From DATJPR01 sp963843525 (lineage in GTDB: Bacteria; Bacteroidota; Ignavibacteria; UBA10030; UBA6906): 64,000 nucleotides of DNA. The position numbers and the translations under genes are program-made. Numbering within the stretch: the first letter of the stretch is position 1; each line of letters starts with the position of its first letter. The notes beneath the pieces were generated by a model that worked only from the letters and a program-made list of their open reading frames with translations, had not been told where the DNA came from and did no database searches. The stretch lies in the NCBI GenBank assembly GCA_963843525.1, contig CAWJKM010000010.1, forward strand, positions 174,312-238,311, written 5' to 3'. Shown piece after piece: positions 9,029 through 18,961 of the stretch.

Positions 9029-10498
9029 TCAGAGCTCCTTCGTTAAGATGTGATTCCGTTCGTTATGCAACTTCACAATCAGCTCGCCAAACAGGGTGTT
9101 CGCCCATGCAAACCACGAGCGGGTGAACCTGGCCGCATCTTCTTTATTGAAGCTCTCGTGCATAAACCCCGTGCCGGCGTGCGTCGCTTTCAACATTGCC
9201 AGACAATGGACAATTTCCTTCTCATCGTCACTCGTCATTGCACGCATAATGATGGAAATCGGCCAGATCATGTCCAGACCGACGTGCGGTCCTCCGATTC
9301 CCTCACCGGCCTTTCCCCTGAAGAAATAGGGATTGTCCAGGCTCAGAACAAATGACCGTGTGGATCGGTACAGGGGATCGTCCGGTTTGCAGACGCCCAG
9401 GTACGGAAGACTGAGAAGACTCGGCACATTCGCGTCGTCCATGAAAAGCAAATCGCCATAGCCGTCGGTTTCGTACGCGTAGATTTTCCCGTGATGGGGA
9501 TGCGGCGCAATCGCGAAGGTGTTCAGCGCTTCGCGGACTTCCGCTGCCAGCGCACGGGACTCTTGCGCGAAGGCTGTATCGTTGAACTCCGTGTCCACCA
9601 TTTCTGAAAGCTGTTGCAGCGAGGTAACAGCAAAGAGGTTTGAAGGGATCAAGAAGGGATAAATACAGGCGTCGTCCGAGGGCCGGAAGCCGGAGTGGAT
9701 GAGGCCGACCGGCCGGGTCGGGTTTCCGTATCCGCCCAGCGGAAGGGTGTCATACCACACCGCCGTCTGACGCTGGAAGTGATACGGCCCTTTCCCCTTC
9801 TTCCGTTGCTGTTCCCTGAAGGTATGGACAACGGACTTCATGGCGGAGAGCCAGATCCGATCAAATGGCGACGCGTCTCCGGTTGTTTTCCAGTACCCGT
9901 ACGAGAGTCTGATCGGGTAGCACAGCGAGTCGATCTCCCATTTCCGCTCGTGAAGTTCCGGCTTCATGTCGGTAAGATCGTTTTTCCATTCACTTCCCGT
10001 CGGACCGTCGTTGAAAGCGTTTGCATAGGGATCGATGAGAATGCACTTCACCTGGCGCCGGATGACGCCGGCGAGGAGCTGCCGGAGGGCAGTATCGTTC
10101 TTTGCATTACCGAGATAGGGCCAGACCTGGGCGGATGAATCGCGAAGCCACATCGCGTTGATGTCACCGGTGATGACAAACGTATCCGGTTTGCTGTCGA
10201 TCGTCCGGTACGTGACGGTCGTGTCAAGCGTATTCGGGTAGCAGTTGGAAAACATCCAGGCCAGTTCCGGATCTGCGATATCCTTCGCAACCTCACGGAT
10301 AGTCTCCTCGACGGATTCGCTCGTGAAGCGCCGTTTTGCCGGCTCAGGCCGGCGGCTTGTGTAATCGGTCACGCTGGAGGCCGCCCATGCCGGTATTCCC
10401 TGCAAAGTCATTGCTGCAATGATCCCTCCTGTCACTTGCAGTGCTTCCCTGCGTGTCACTCTGGCATTGGTGTCGGTCGGGTGAAATGCCCTGTTCAT
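9029..10498 (-). CDS. GH125 exo-alpha-1,6-mannosidase, Tat-exported
   Basis: The 489-residue protein belongs to the DUF1237/GH125 family, whose characterised members remove alpha-1,6-linked mannose with inversion. Supporting stretches are DINAMWLRDSSAQVWPYL near residue 118, HERKWEIDSLCYPIRLSYGYW, SGFRPSDDACIYPFLIPSN, LLFMDDANVPSLLSLPYLG and HESFNKEDAARFTRSWFAWAN. The start at 10496-10498 gives an N-terminus with a twin-arginine signal (VTRREALQVTGGIIAAMT, ending PAWA), so export of a folded enzyme by Tat is likely. The longer frame to 10675 adds residues without a signal, and no strong ribosome-binding site decides between the two. It is the first gene of the minus-strand glycan operon; paired with GH92 it covers the linkages of N-glycan or yeast-type mannan. 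Confidence 0.92.
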   Translation of the reverse strand: MNRAFHPTDTNARVTRREALQVTGGIIAAMTLQGIPAWAASSVTDYTSRRPEPAKRRFTSESVEETIREVAKDIADPELAWMFSNCYPNTLDTTVTYRTIDSKPDTFVITGDINAMWLRDSSAQVWPYLGNAKNDTALRQLLAGVIRRQVKCILIDPYANAFNDGPTGSEWKNDLTDMKPELHERKWEIDSLCYPIRLSYGYWKTTGDASPFDRIWLSAMKSVVHTFREQQRKKGKGPYHFQRQTAVWYDTLPLGGYGNPTRPVGLIHSGFRPSDDACIYPFLIPSNLFAVTSLQQLSEMVDTEFNDTAFAQESRALAAEVREALNTFAIAPHPHHGKIYAYETDGYGDLLFMDDANVPSLLSLPYLGVCKPDDPLYRSTRSFVLSLDNPYFFRGKAGEGIGGPHVGLDMIWPISIIMRAMTSDDEKEIVHCLAMLKATHAGTGFMHESFNKEDAARFTRSWFAWANTLFGELIVKLHNERNHILTKEL

Positions 10499-10726
10499 GT
10501 CTGGTCCGGTATCGTGGTTCTCGGTCGAGAGTGAAGTGGAAGCAGATTTGATGGAGAAAATGAAATCACATACGATGGTCAGACTGAGGATGATTTCCCG
10601 TTTAAAGATAGTGAGAAAGTAGGAGGGTCTCAAGCCGTCACGCGACATTCCGTTGAGTTTCTGCCGCAGATACACGATCTTTCAAGGATGCATGCTTCAA
10701 CCTCTTCCAGCGCATTCAGGACAGTT

Positions 10727-12227
10727 ATGACTCCATTCAGGCTTCTCGTCCTCGGTCTCGCGATATTCGTGTGCGCATCGACTACCCTGTTCGGGCAACT
10801 CTCCGGGAAGGTTCCCCCCGATGAAGTGTTGGCACGGATCGGCCCCAAGGTTGTCACCGCCGAAGAATTCCTCGAACGCATCGAATTGATGCCATGGCAG
10901 GACAAAGAAATCGTGGCGAGGCAAGATACAGTCAAAGCCCGTGCGCTCCGGTCCCTGGTCGCCGAGAAGCTCTTCGCTCTTGAAGCCGACGAAAAAGGGA
11001 TTGGCAACGACGCGCGAACCCGGGAGATGCTGCGGGCGTTACAGCGCATGCTGACGAGGGATGAATTGTACAAGGATGAAGTTGTCCGGAAGACGGAGGT
11101 GACGGAAACGGAGGTCCGCACGGGCCTCGGTCGTTACCCCTGGTCTCTCGTCGTCAGGGGGTACTCGTTCCCTGATCGCGGCAGTGCAGAGCGATTTGTT
11201 GTCCGGTGCACGAAGGCGGAAAATTCAGACAGTGCCGCATCCACCTTCAGCTTTATGGCCCTCAAAGTCACCGATACGCTGAAAATCAGTTACGGCGACC
11301 TGTATCCGGCCTATGAAGACGCCATCTATGCGCTCCATCAACCCGGAGTGACGGATCCTGCGTTCTCACCGTCGGAAGGCTGGGCGGTGTTCAGCGTATT
11401 CGAACGACAGAAGAATGCAACGTGGCAGGCACAATCCGCGCCGGAGGTCCGCCTCGCAGTTGAGAAGAAAGCACGTACCCGGCTTGAACGTGAACGCGCC
11501 CTCAACTTCGCACAGACCTATATTCGGCACAAGGAGATGCATATCGACTCCACCCTTTTCAAGGTGGTCGCAGACAGCGTCATCAAAATCGTCCGGAGCG
11601 ATACCAGCAGAATGGCGCACCGGCTTTCGAACTACATTGACCTCTTGAGGGAAATGTTCGCTCCCCGTTTGCACGAGACCTTCGCAGAAGGAAATGGTGT
11701 CAGCATGGTCTCTGGCAGACATCCTGGAGAGTCTGCGCTACTATCCCGGGGAATTCCCCCCTCGACGGAACCCCCGGGTCATTGTCTTCGCTTTGAACCG
11801 GATGATCATGGAGGCGGTGGAAGGTGAAATGTTCTCCGCAGAAGGGGAAAAGAGGGGGCTTGATCGCCGGCCGGATGTCCGCCGTCAAATGGGCATCTGG
11901 CAGGACGCTTGGAAGGGGTGGGAAATGGGTCGGGACCTCGAGCAACGAGTGCTGGGCTCCGAATCACTTGATCCGACCCGGCGTGACAGCGCGGCGATGG
12001 CGCGCGAGATAAGAGTGACAAACCTCCTCAACGCGCATATCGCCGGCCTGGCTCAGAAATATGGAGTGGAAATCTTTGAAAAGAATCTCGCTGCGATCCC
12101 GATCAGCGGATTCAGCATGGTGACAAAACACTATATCGGGTTTGGGGGAGTTCTCCTGGCAATCCCGATGATCGTGCCAGAATGGAATTGGATCTCCCGT
12201 CTCTCCACGCCCGTGGTAGCCCCCTGA
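10727..12227 (+). pseudogene. SurA/PpiC-like periplasmic chaperone protein, frameshifted
   Basis: The start at 10727 has AGGA six bases upstream and gives a signal peptide (MTPFRLLVLGLAIFVCASTTLFGQ). The next part, EVLARIGPKVVTAEEFLERIEL, then LVAEKLFALEADEKGIGND, resembles the N-terminal helical domain of SurA-like peptidyl-prolyl isomerases that guide outer-membrane proteins. The frame that starts here runs to about 11690 and then becomes nonsense. The homologous continuation (MVSAWSLADILESLRYYPG to the stop at 12227) is in the frame one base further on. The shift falls in or near GAAGGAAATGG at 11686-11696. Two-thirds and one-third of one protein are thus split by a single indel. It may be a true mutation or a sequencing error. 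No clear parvulin catalytic domain is visible, so the isomerase activity is unproven. Confidence 0.6.
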
Positions 12228-12261
12228 AACGCATGAAAAGGATTTTCTGGGGGCTCCTGCC

Positions 12262-13788
12262 CTAGCGCACGAGGGCCATTCTGATCAGCGTGCGCTGCGC
12301 ATTCGATTCCAACCGGCAGAAGTATACTCCCGAGGCCATGCGCGTTGCGTCAAGCCGAAGAGTATAGAAGCGTCCCGCCTGCGCCACATCATTGAAGAGA
12401 GTCGCTACTTCCTCACCCAGAGAGTTGTACACCACCAGGGTTGCCGGACCACTCCTCTCGACGGAGAATTTCACTTCCGTTGTCGGATTGAAGGGATTCG
12501 GATAATTCTGAAGGAGCTGGAATACCTTCGCGGACGGAGGGAGCCCGGCAGTTCCCGTCAACGAGAAGACCACCCGCACAGGCTCATAGTCCTTGACAGT
12601 CTGATCGAGGTTGACCTGACGCAACCGGTAATACGGCTGCGTGGGGGTGGCGGCATTGTCCGTCCAATCGTATTCCTGAGGGTCCAGTGTTGTCCCGTGG
12701 CCGGGGATGAGGGCTGAGACCTTGACATACCCGCTTTGGGGATCCGCTGACCTCCAGATTTCAAATCCATAATTGTTGATTTCAGACACCGTTTCCCAAT
12801 GGAGCGACACCGCTCCCTGGTTGACAGCAAGTGCTTTCATGCTCGAGAGCTGTACTGGAAGGACACCCGCATTGGCAATCGTAAGATTTCCAAAATCGCT
12901 CAGCGGGCTGAGCGCCGAGAAGACGTACGGATTGGTGCCAGACAATGTACCCGCCGAAACATCCGACCAGCCGGATCCGTGAGAGAGCCAGAGATCCGCT
13001 CCTGCGCGCGAGAACGTGGAACCTTCGTCGGAGGGGGCCGAAGTGGACCAACCAAAGGAAAGAGTTGCCGTATCTCCGCCCGCAGTTCCTTCGTTCACGT
13101 ACCAGGTGAGTCCGAGGGCGCCGCTGGGGTCTCCGACAGCCGGTACGACTCCGGCGCCGACACGGAAGCTAAGTGTATCAGCGTCATTTCCCGGATGACC
13201 GGATCCGTCAAAAGTCACCGGATTGAAGCGGCCGACGATCGGCCCGATCGACGCAGTGAATGAGCTTCCCGGAGCGATATATTTTTTCACAGCACCGGTC
13301 CCGTTTGTCACAAAACACTTGCCGGCAGCCGCACCTGTCTCACCACCGCAGGATTGGATCGTCACCGAATTGTTTCCCAGCACAAGATCGCTGGCGCTTC
13401 CGCTGAAGTCCACCATCCCGTTCACAAACAGAGGAAACGTAAGGGTGAATCCTCCGGGCCCGGCGGTGGGGTGAAAACTTCCGCCGTACGCGACAAGGAG
13501 TTTCCTGATCGCGTGCGGTAACACCGGCACGGATATCGCCACGGTGTTGCCACACCGTATTCTGACTGTGGCAAGAGTGTCGCAGACCGTCTTACCCGGG
13601 TACATCCCCGGGCAAAGATCCTGCCACACCGCACCATCCCATTTTTGCCAGGTGGTGTAACAGGTCCATTCGCCGGACGCTTGAGATTGGTAATCTCCGA
13701 CAGCCTGCCCCACGACCGTCGCCGATGCGAAGAGCGTCAACATGATGACTGTCATGATCGTGGAAAATCGAATCGTGCCACCGTTCAT
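12262..13788 (-). CDS. Secreted protein with T9SS type-A sorting domain
   Basis: The 508-residue protein starts at an ATG preceded by GGGAG at 8-bp spacing. The N-terminus MNGGTIRFSTIMTVIMLTLF is a signal peptide. The middle is beta-rich, with repeated pairs of Gly/Asp/Thr-rich strands and no domain I can name. From about residue 325 there is an adhesion-like fibronectin-type segment (VSLHWETVSEINNYGFEIWR), then the sorting domain: NYPNPFNPTTEVKF, LVVYNSLGEEVATLF and GVYFCRLESNAQRTLIRMAL at the C-terminus. In T9SS bacteria this domain directs the protein across the outer membrane, usually followed by cleavage or anchoring. The gene converges with the SurA-like gene across a 34-bp gap and precedes further cargo genes on the same strand. 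Confidence 0.85.
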   Translation of the reverse strand: MNGGTIRFSTIMTVIMLTLFASATVVGQAVGDYQSQASGEWTCYTTWQKWDGAVWQDLCPGMYPGKTVCDTLATVRIRCGNTVAISVPVLPHAIRKLLVAYGGSFHPTAGPGGFTLTFPLFVNGMVDFSGSASDLVLGNNSVTIQSCGGETGAAAGKCFVTNGTGAVKKYIAPGSSFTASIGPIVGRFNPVTFDGSGHPGNDADTLSFRVGAGVVPAVGDPSGALGLTWYVNEGTAGGDTATLSFGWSTSAPSDEGSTFSRAGADLWLSHGSGWSDVSAGTLSGTNPYVFSALSPLSDFGNLTIANAGVLPVQLSSMKALAVNQGAVSLHWETVSEINNYGFEIWRSADPQSGYVKVSALIPGHGTTLDPQEYDWTDNAATPTQPYYRLRQVNLDQTVKDYEPVRVVFSLTGTAGLPPSAKVFQLLQNYPNPFNPTTEVKFSVERSGPATLVVYNSLGEEVATLFNDVAQAGRFYTLRLDATRMASGVYFCRLESNAQRTLIRMALVR

Positions 13789-14177
13789 TTCCATTTCTCC
13801 CATTGTAACGATGATCCTGGTCAACCTTGAAGCGTTCACCAGTTGTCTCCCTTCCAACCCCGATCGGAACGATGATCGCTCACCGTTCCCCCAGGGCCGC
13901 TGAAAAAAAAGACGAGATGCGGAGAACGAGTGCTCGAAAGAACCCTGTTCTCGGAAGAGCTGAATTGCGAAGTTTGTTGGACTGAGCTTGCCGCCGGAAG
14001 GGGAGCAAAGGCGGACAAGAGAGATGACACCTGGAATCTACTTCACCTTCACGCAGAAATCAATATACGTGTCTACAATCGTCCAGAGAGAAATCGATTT
14101 TGTGACCGACGCCACAAAAAAGTGTTAACCAACTCTGTACATCGTAGACATTTGCGGATGGGATCGCGCCGGGGGAT
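13789..14177. other. Intergenic region upstream of the 12262 gene
   Basis: About 390 bp between the terminator and the start of the minus-strand gene at 13788. It should hold that gene's promoter. I saw no obvious small gene or repeat in it; the ORF fragments here have no protein-like character. Confidence 0.4.
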
Positions 14178-14207
14178 AAAAAAAATGGGAGAGCAAGGCC
14201 CTCCCAT
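14178..14207 (-). terminator. Intrinsic terminator after the lamin-tail-like gene
   Basis: Read on the minus strand, ATGGGAG, a few unpaired bases, then CTCCCAT form a stem around a GCCTTGC-type loop, followed directly by eight T residues. It lies 22 bp past the stop of the gene at 14229, as expected for a Rho-independent terminator. Confidence 0.85.
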
Positions 14208-14228
14208 TGAGTCGCATCATGCAATCAC

Positions 14229-15495
14229 CTATTTCACCAAAGCCATTTTCATGATCTTCACCTGGTTCGCGGATTCCAATCGGGCAAAATATGTCCCGGT
14301 GGAGAGCTGTCCCGCGTCGAAGCGGACTACATAGCGCTGACCGGCATCAGCAGTCTCATCGAAGAGCCTCGCGACTTCCTGCCCGAGTGGATTGAATACG
14401 AGCAGCCTCGTTGTTCCCGACTGTGCCACGGTGAACTCGATCATCGTAGACGGGTTGAACGGGTTGGGGAAGTTCTGCTTCAGGGCAAACTCTTTCGGTA
14501 CATCTTTCTGCCCTTTCACTCCCGTTGTACCATCCGTCACATTGACGACTTCGCTGTAGTGCGCCTGGCCGTTCAGGTCTGTTTGCTTGATACGGTATTG
14601 ATAGGCGACTCCTTCGAGTGCAGAAGCATCGGTGAATGTGTACTGGTACGTCTGTAAGAGTCGTTCCGTGCCCGCTCTGGAAGCTTCCCGGCAGCGTGAC
14701 AAACGTCGCGTCGTTCCCGCTCCTGCGTTCCACCGTAAATCCGTAATTGTCGATCTCCGATATCGTCGACCACGATATTTTCACATCGCGGTCTGAAGTA
14801 TACACGGCAGCCACATTCACCATTTGCACCGGAAGAGGAACACTTCCGGAATTCCTCGGAGTGGGAGCGACGAGGATGAAATCATTGCTGTTGTTGTCGG
14901 TGTCCTGGGCATTGCCATTGACAACCTTGCGCTGCAGTGCATGAGTCCCATCCGTATAAAGAGCGGATTGGGTTCCTTCATAGCAGTTGGTCCAGATGAA
15001 CCCACCGTACGAGAGCTTGTCCAGAAGCCCGGTCGTCACATTGCAGCTCGTCGGACTGTTGGGGTTCACGGAGTACAGCATCACCACGCCGACCGCGGCA
15101 TCGCCGGAATTCCCTCCCGGCAGAACCACGTTTCCCGCATCGGCGTCTTGAGTGGTGAGATCCGACCCCAGGTTTGACGGAGAACCGGCGAAGCGGATCA
15201 GATAGTAGCTTCTGGCCGGAACGCTTACCGGCCCCAGAGACACTGTTGTGGGACTCAAATTGTTGTATTTGCCGACGAAGATGTAAATGTTGGCGTACGC
15301 AACGGTCACGTTGGAGGTGTTGATCAGTTCCACGTAATCGTATTTGTACCCCAACGCGTCCATTCCGGCACCACCGTACACCTGGTTGATCTTCAACCCC
15401 GGGGTTTGCGCCTGTGCCGACCCGAAGGTCAGGGCCAGTGCCAATGCTGACAAGCAGCTTATGATTATCAGGTTTCTCAGTATCCGTTTTTTCAT
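14229..15495 (-). pseudogene. Lamin-tail-like secreted protein with T9SS sorting domain, frameshifted
   Basis: Start ATG at 15493-15495 has AGGAG eight bases upstream and encodes MKKRILRNLIIISCLSALAL, a signal peptide. The next 200 residues, LKINQVYGGAGMDALGYKYD YVELIN (broken here for length) and LSYGGFIWTNCYEG, resemble a lamin-tail-type domain, as in the neighbouring 15954 gene. Then come VKISWSTISEIDNYGFTVE and GSFQSGHGTTLT, where the frame breaks near 14645-14655. The remainder is in the next frame: YQYRIKQTDLNGQAHYSEVV, NFPNPFNPSTMIEFTVAQSG, and the ending TGTYFARLESANQVKIMKMA, a complete sorting domain. Both halves are clean protein, so one base is missing or added. Whether this is a mutation or an error cannot be told here. 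A strong terminator lies just beyond the stop at 14178-14207. Confidence 0.75.
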
Positions 15496-15953
15496 ACAGT
15501 GATCTCCTTCTCCTGTGAACGCCCCCCAATGACTGTACCACATTTCACGTCGATTCATCCTTAGCGCAGGTGTCGGAGGCTGGCAAGCACGGGGGATATG
15601 ATTGCCGTCCGCTGACGTTGCGCCAGGGGTACTTCTCTTCTTCAACCTTTTGAGGCCAGAAACTTCCTGTCATCCCCATGATAAATATGGGCGCGAGGGG
15701 GCTTTGCGCTTTGTCCATGACGGGATCTTCGTCACCGTCGTGTCAAACGCTGATGCAGCATCACTTTGAGGCAATACAATCTAATTCAGTGGGGGGGCGA
15801 AGTCAAGTGGCGCAGCGAAACGCAATTCATTCAACAGCCGACTTGGAAGGGGGGGAGGAAGTTCATACATCTTTATTATAGAGGAGAAGACCCCGGCGCG
15901 GACCCCGGGGCTCCCCTCCTCGTTAAGAAAGCGGTTTTCGGCGTAGACAGACG
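15496..15953. other. Intergenic region with imperfect GC-rich hairpin
   Basis: This 458-bp gap separates two minus-strand cargo genes. At 15875-15924, immediately after the 15954 gene, the minus strand can form GAGGAG...CCCCGG/CCGGGG...CTCCTC, which could act as a weak terminator, although only TATAATAAAG and no long T run follows. The rest presumably holds the promoter of the downstream gene. No coding sequence is supported. Confidence 0.4.
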
Positions 15954-17150
15954 CTATTTTGCCATAATCATGGCCCTCGTCTCAATGAAATTCCCGGCAC
16001 TGAGCCTGCACAGGTAGACTCCGCTCGACAATCCGTCAGCATCGAATCGAAATGCATAGACTCCTGCCGAATATCGGCCGTCTGCCAGGGTCACGATTTC
16101 GCGTCCCAGGAGATCAAAGACGACAAGTCTCACATCACAGGTCGCCGACCACTGTGCCCTGATTGTTGTCGTCGGATTGAATGGATTCGGCCAGTTTGCC
16201 AATGTGACGAGCCCCGTCGTCGCTCCCCTCCGCACCGACATCAACGGGGTCACCTGTGTCGCCTCAGTATAGTGCTCTGTCCCATCCAAATCGACCTGGC
16301 GCAACCTGTAGAACGATTCAGCCAGGGCAGGCGAATCGATGTATTGATAGTCATGCCTGACCAGTGTCGAGCCGAATCCCGGACAGAAGCTCCCGGCGAG
16401 CTCGACATAATCGTTTTCTGAAGCGAGTCGGCGCTCGACGTAAAAGCCAAAGTTGTTGACCTCTGAGATGGTCGTCCAGGTTATTTCGACCGTAGAATCA
16501 TCCATGGCCAGCGCACGGAACAGTACCACCTTGACAGGAAGCGGTGCACTTCCGGAGTTTCTGGGATCGGGAGGAGCCACGACGAAATCCTGAGCATTGT
16601 CCCTGCTCGTCGCCATTCCACTGTCCCTCCGCATGAGGGCAGTGGTGTTTGAAGTCCCCGGCGCGGGGCCGGCCCCCTCGAAACAGGTAGCAGTCCCCCA
16701 ACCGACAAGTCCTACAACATGTGCTGAGGAAGGGCACGCCCCCGAAAGCCCGCCGATGGTGTCGAGAAGCGCGACCTTTCCTCCCGTGACACTCATCCCA
16801 AAAGTTCCCGTCACATCCGGAGTCGGTAGCGACGCACCATTCCCTGCGCTCCCGCCCGATTCTTGTATGAGAAACCACTGGTGCGGCAGGACCTCCCCGC
16901 TCAGCGGTGTTGACTGCCAGGTTGATCCTGTTGCCGAAGCGTACTGCACGCTCCAGCCATCGACGCTCACCGGATCCTGGCCCTGATTGAACAGTTCAAT
17001 GAAGTCGTTGGAGAAGGGAGCACCGCTGTTCCCTCCACCGCCGTAGATCTGACTGATGACGATTTGAGTCCGCGCCGTTCGCGGCACGGAGATCAACAGA
17101 AACGCAAGCAACATCCAGGCCGGCTTGCCGACCATTCGTACGTTGTGCAT
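15954..17150 (-). CDS. Lamin-tail domain (LTD) secreted protein with T9SS sorting domain
   Basis: The 398-residue protein has a signal peptide (MVGKPAWMLLAFLLISVPRT) and then VISQIYGGGGNSGAPFSNDF IELFN, the start of an LTD domain, with WSVQYASATGSTWQ, HQWFLIQESGG and GKVALLDTIGGLSG through about residue 175. LTD domains in secreted bacterial proteins are thought to bind surface material or DNA. The link (VEITWTTISEVNNFGFYVE) leads to the sorting domain: NWPNPFNPTTTIRAQW, RLVVFDLLGREIVTLADGRY, GVYLCRLSAGNFIETRAMI. A GAGGAGA site precedes the start at an 11-base spacing, so the second Met (residue 6) is possible too. The neighbour at 14229 is a paralogue with a related LTD region. Confidence 0.88.
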   Translation of the reverse strand: MHNVRMVGKPAWMLLAFLLISVPRTARTQIVISQIYGGGGNSGAPFSNDFIELFNQGQDPVSVDGWSVQYASATGSTWQSTPLSGEVLPHQWFLIQESGGSAGNGASLPTPDVTGTFGMSVTGGKVALLDTIGGLSGACPSSAHVVGLVGWGTATCFEGAGPAPGTSNTTALMRRDSGMATSRDNAQDFVVAPPDPRNSGSAPLPVKVVLFRALAMDDSTVEITWTTISEVNNFGFYVERRLASENDYVELAGSFCPGFGSTLVRHDYQYIDSPALAESFYRLRQVDLDGTEHYTEATQVTPLMSVRRGATTGLVTLANWPNPFNPTTTIRAQWSATCDVRLVVFDLLGREIVTLADGRYSAGVYAFRFDADGLSSGVYLCRLSAGNFIETRAMIMAK

Positions 17151-17544
17151 GTGAGGTACTCTCCTCGATGGATAAATGATTCATCGCGGGAAGTCACCGC
17201 ATGCGGGTCGGACGGAGTGATCACGGGCGGGAAGAGAGGCGGGTGTCAGAATATCGTGAGCCGCCGGGAGAAATTCAAGTCGTCGGAGATGTTGTACGTT
17301 CTCATTTTGCGGCCTCCAGGCATCGGCCGGGTGCCCTTGTTGAAGAAGGCACCGGTTGAAGCGCGCTGTATTATCGGAGATAAACGGAGTTTTGTGAGCA
17401 TGGTCCAGTAGAGCGAGGGGGGAGCGAGCTCTGAAGAGTCCGATCGATCTTTCTGCCGAAGTTCATCCTCCGGACATTGAACTTTACCTTCGGGGACTCT
17501 ATATTAATGGCGACTTTCGTTGGCCTCCATACCAGAATGCACTC
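17151..17544. other. Divergent promoter region
   Basis: A 394-bp gap between two divergently transcribed genes (15954 minus and 17545 plus). It must hold both promoters. I see no small gene, repeat or known riboswitch. Confidence 0.5.
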
Positions 17545-18612
17545 ATGCACAGACTCATCCGGGCTCAATCGTTCCTGATCAACGGTGCTCCTGTCTTCGC
17601 TCTCGCGATCTGGCTCGCCTCATGCGAACCTTCGGGCGAGGGCAAAGACACGAGCGGGCTGCACGTCTTTGCGGAAAGCGGAAGATGGGGGTACATTGAC
17701 AGCAAGGGTACGGCAAGTATCCGGCCGCAATTCGACGGCGCATCCGATTTTTCCGAGAGCTATGCTGCGGTGCGAGTCGGCAACTCTTACGGGTATGTGG
17801 ACACCGACGGGAAGATTGTCATCAATCCGCAGTTCGAACGTGCGGGAGATTTCTCGGGCGGTCTGGCAGCGGTGCGACTGGCCGGGAAATACGGATTCAT
17901 CGACGATCTGGGAAAAATGGTGGTCTCTCCTCAGTTCGACGAGACAGGGAAGTACTCCGAAGATCTCTGCCGGGTAAGGATGGGGACGAAGTGGGGATTC
18001 ATCGACAGGGACGGAAAGATCGTTATCAACCCCATCTTCGACGGCGCCCTGGATTTCTCGTCGGGACTCGCCGCTGTCCGTCTGAGCTCGGCATGGGGGT
18101 TTGTCGATCAGACCGGGAAAATGGCGATCAATCCTCAGTTCTCGGGCGCGCGATCATTCGCACACAGTCTGGCCGCCGTAAAGACGGGCCAGCGGTGGGG
18201 ATTCATTGATCTAGACGGGAAGACTATCATCCCTCCACAGTTTGTGCTGGCGAATTCCTTCTCGAACGATCTTGCGGCTGTCAAAGTCAGCACGAAATGG
18301 GGATTCATCGACGATCAGGGGAAGATGGTCATTAACCCCCAATTCCTCTCCGTCGGCGATTTTTTCAGTGATCTCGCCGCCGCACGATCCGGGAGCAAGT
18401 ACGGGTACATCGACAAGACGGGGAAACTCGTGATTACGCCTCAGTTCGATGAAGCGCAGGGGTTCAACGATGGAATTGCCGGTGTCCGGATCGGATCCCG
18501 ACGGGGTTACATCAATTCCTCCGGCAACTACGTGTGGGGGCCGGCTCCGCCAGGGGTGCCGGAACGCGACGAAGAGGAGGAGGACAACTGGAATCCCCTG
18601 TTTGCCCCCTGA
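17545..18612 (+). CDS. WG-repeat lipoprotein
   Basis: The 355-residue protein starts MHRLIRAQSFLINGAPVFAL and has IWLASC, a lipobox. The rest is nine tandem repeats of about 34 residues that begin WGYIDSKG, YGYVDTDG, YGFIDDLG, WGFIDRDG, WGFVDQTG, WGFIDLDG, WGFIDDQG, YGYIDKTG and a degenerate RGYINSSG, each followed by a phrase such as IVINPQFERAGDFSGGLAAV. This is the WG (or KWG) beta-hairpin repeat, widespread in Bacteroidota and generally of unknown binding function. An acidic tail (DEEEED) closes it. The nearest plus-strand gene is nusB 349 bp further on; the divergent gene at 17150 has no obvious link. Confidence 0.93.
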   Translation: MHRLIRAQSFLINGAPVFALAIWLASCEPSGEGKDTSGLHVFAESGRWGYIDSKGTASIRPQFDGASDFSESYAAVRVGNSYGYVDTDGKIVINPQFERAGDFSGGLAAVRLAGKYGFIDDLGKMVVSPQFDETGKYSEDLCRVRMGTKWGFIDRDGKIVINPIFDGALDFSSGLAAVRLSSAWGFVDQTGKMAINPQFSGARSFAHSLAAVKTGQRWGFIDLDGKTIIPPQFVLANSFSNDLAAVKVSTKWGFIDDQGKMVINPQFLSVGDFFSDLAAARSGSKYGYIDKTGKLVITPQFDEAQGFNDGIAGVRIGSRRGYINSSGNYVWGPAPPGVPERDEEEEDNWNPLFAP

Positions 18613-18961
18613 CGGCCTGCCTCGCCGAGAACCGATCCGCAGCAGATACGATTCGCCCTTGCACGGATCACACAAATTGACTATGTTGTTTGCACGCTGT
18701 GCGCCGTAGGCGCGCAGGACCAGTGGTGACTCCTTCGCTCTTCAATATCGCAAGTTATCCCATGGGGGTTCATGCCGGCAGTTTCTCCGGTATGCCGGCT
18801 CTCGCACCCTTAGGTCAACTTCCAGGCATTTCCTCCCGGCGTTTTCCTCACTCAATTCTGGCCAGGACAAAGGAGCTGTTTTCGCCCTCCCTCCTCTCGA
18901 AGAGAAAGATCCCCAAGCTTCCGGATGAAGCGCCCTTCACTGTGCGGAGCATGTGAGAGTT
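18613..18961. other. Intergenic region upstream of nusB
   Basis: About 349 bp without convincing coding sequence on either strand. It should contain the promoter for the plus-strand nusB cluster. No terminator with a T run was found. Confidence 0.4.

Noticed and set aside
12215..12256. AGCCCCC...GGGGGCT hairpin between convergent genes at 12.2 kb
   Set aside because: Long loop and no T run; too weak to call a terminator.
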